Source: CAVUXJ01 sp963814975 (GTDB taxonomy: Bacteria; Acidobacteriota; Vicinamibacteria; Vicinamibacterales; CAVVIG01). Taken from it: DNA of 64,000 nucleotides. The notes beneath the pieces were generated by a model. The model ran no database searches, was not told the origin of the DNA, and saw only the letters and a program-made list of their open reading frames with translations. Shown here one piece after another: positions 63,145 through 64,000 of the stretch. The stretch spans positions 1 to 64,000 of the forward strand of contig CAWFFB010000035.1 of assembly GCA_963814975.1 (NCBI GenBank), in the 5' to 3' direction. Position 1 is the stretch's first letter, and each line of letters starts with the position of its first letter. The position numbers and the translations under genes are program-made.

Positions 63145-64000
63145 ATGATGTCGTTTCGTCGGAGTCCATTCGCGGGTCTTTTGCTCGGCGGATACGTGGC
63201 GCTAGCCGGGTCGGCCTTCGGGCAGCCCGCAGCGGCGCCACCTCAGGAGCAGACCTCCAGCGCCGATCCGGCCGCCGACTTCGCCCGCGCCGCGGCGGAG
63301 AGCACCGCCGTCAACGCGCCTGGCGCCACGCTGGTCTTTGAGAACCGCCCGATCGTTGAGTTTCGCGCAACGGTCTTGTCGCGCACGCCGGCGATGCGCG
63401 CCGCGGCCGCCGAGCGCTTTCTCCGAACCCTCGTCAACGAGGCGCGCCTCGAGCGCGTCATGACCCGTCCGCTTGGCGGCGCCCAGATCGTCAGCGTGGG
63501 CGCGGTGGATGCCTTCGGCATCGTCACCGCCGATCTGGATCCGCTCAGCGCCGATACGATCGAGGATGCCGCGCGGCGCGCCGCGGCGTCGCTGCAACTT
63601 GCCCTGGATGAAGCCGTCGAGCTGCGCACCCCGTCGCGGATTGCGAAGAGCCTGGGCTGGGCGCTTCTGGCCACCGTCGTGTTCGTGCTGCTGTGCCGCC
63701 TGTTGATGCGGGGCCGCCGCTGGGCGGTGACGCGGACGGCCAGTTTAGCGGCTCGGCAGCTGCAGCGTCTGCCTGGTGGCGAGGTCGTGCGTGCCTCGCG
63801 CCTGCCCGGTTTGCTTGGCCATCTGGTGACGATGGTGTGTGCCGCCGCGGGATTGCTGGTCGCCTACTGGTGGCTGTCCTTCGTGCTCCGGAGCTTCCCC
63901 TACACCCGCCCCTGGGGCGAAGCGCTGCGCGGATTCCTGCTCGACCGGCTCGTGCAATTCGCCCAGTCGATGGTCGCCGCCATCCCGGACCTGTTTACGG
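63145..64000 (+). CDS. mechanosensitive ion channel (MscS) family protein, 3' end cut by the window
   Basis: The frame is open from the ATG at 63145 to the window edge (285 codons). Signal peptide (SPFAGLLLGGYVALAGSAFG), a periplasmic alpha/beta domain (GATLVFENRPIVEFRATVLS, RFLRTLVNEARLERVMTRPL, GGAQIVSVGAVDAFGIVTAD), then a TM helix (LGWALLATVVFVLLCRLLMR), a basic linker, and two more TM segments (LVTMVCAAAGLLVAYWWLSF). The SFPYTRPWGEALRGFL motif is seen in MscS-family channels with a long periplasmic N-terminus. The pore helix and beta domain would lie beyond the edge. Confidence 0.7.
   Translation, partial: MMSFRRSPFAGLLLGGYVALAGSAFGQPAAAPPQEQTSSADPAADFARAAAESTAVNAPGATLVFENRPIVEFRATVLSRTPAMRAAAAERFLRTLVNEARLERVMTRPLGGAQIVSVGAVDAFGIVTADLDPLSADTIEDAARRAAASLQLALDEAVELRTPSRIAKSLGWALLATVVFVLLCRLLMRGRRWAVTRTASLAARQLQRLPGGEVVRASRLPGLLGHLVTMVCAAAGLLVAYWWLSFVLRSFPYTRPWGEALRGFLLDRLVQFAQSMVAAIPDLFT

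Overview
The window is GC-rich, gene-dense Gram-negative DNA. It most resembles a soil Acidobacteriota, probably of the Vicinamibacteria type. This rests on small YWYC-type beta-barrel porins, TonB receptors with a carboxypeptidase-like regulatory N-terminus, many secreted proteins of acidobacterial type, an NAD-linked fds-type formate dehydrogenase, NarL-type kinase/regulator clusters, and a tmRNA whose tag reads ADTQYALAA. The assignment is an inference; no rRNA gene is present.

Layout. 0-12 kb is an accessory patchwork: a porin, a secreted protein, pcm, a GNAT, a formyltransferase and an AlkD-like glycosylase, mixed with broken genes (IS630, TonB receptors, kinase tail, DinB tail) and a frameshifted IS256 element with recognisable ends. 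12-13 kb holds a glutamine-amidotransferase/GAF fusion. 13.3-22.2 kb is a formate module: on the minus strand fdhD, fdsG, fdsB, fdsA, fdsD, the tail of a formylmethanofuran-dehydrogenase-B-like gene and mobA; on the plus strand a divergent OFA-family transporter. The enzyme, its sulfurtransferase, the Mo-cofactor guanylyltransferase and the likely formate/oxalate carrier therefore lie together. fdsG, fdsB and the front of fdsA carry many single-base frame breaks that leave the protein motifs intact, which looks more like local sequence error than decay. 22.5-27 kb has a second porin, an OmpA tail, a DUF427 protein and a graveyard of transposase pieces.

27-38.5 kb encodes secreted proteins: an NHL-propeller protein, a remarkable astacin protease whose catalytic domain is interrupted twice by four 48-residue repeats, a Crp-type regulator, a matrixin with a coupled secreted partner, a HigBA-type toxin-antitoxin pair and a large secreted amidase. 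38.5-42.5 kb is a genomic island at the 3' end of ssrA (tmRNA). A 19-bp copy of the ssrA end is found twice, each directly after the tail of a tyrosine integrase, which suggests two tandem integrations. The cargo is a DUF3631-type ATPase and two secreted proteins.

43-51 kb is more housekeeping in character: a GAF protein with a 15-residue repeat, a translationally coupled lytic transglycosylase, a class I aminotransferase, and a pair encoding an Omp85-type barrel and a large secreted partner. 51.5-62 kb is a signalling cluster: two receiver-only regulators, a Crp-type regulator, a fusion of a dicarboxylate/amino-acid symporter with a periplasmic binding domain, two paralogous NarL-type histidine kinases (one with an ABC-type binding sensor, one with a 7TM and PAS sensor), an AraC-type regulator and a LuxR-type regulator. 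The right edge cuts a MscS-type channel.

Many genes have one-base frame breaks, so gene integrity should be judged only after read-level checking.
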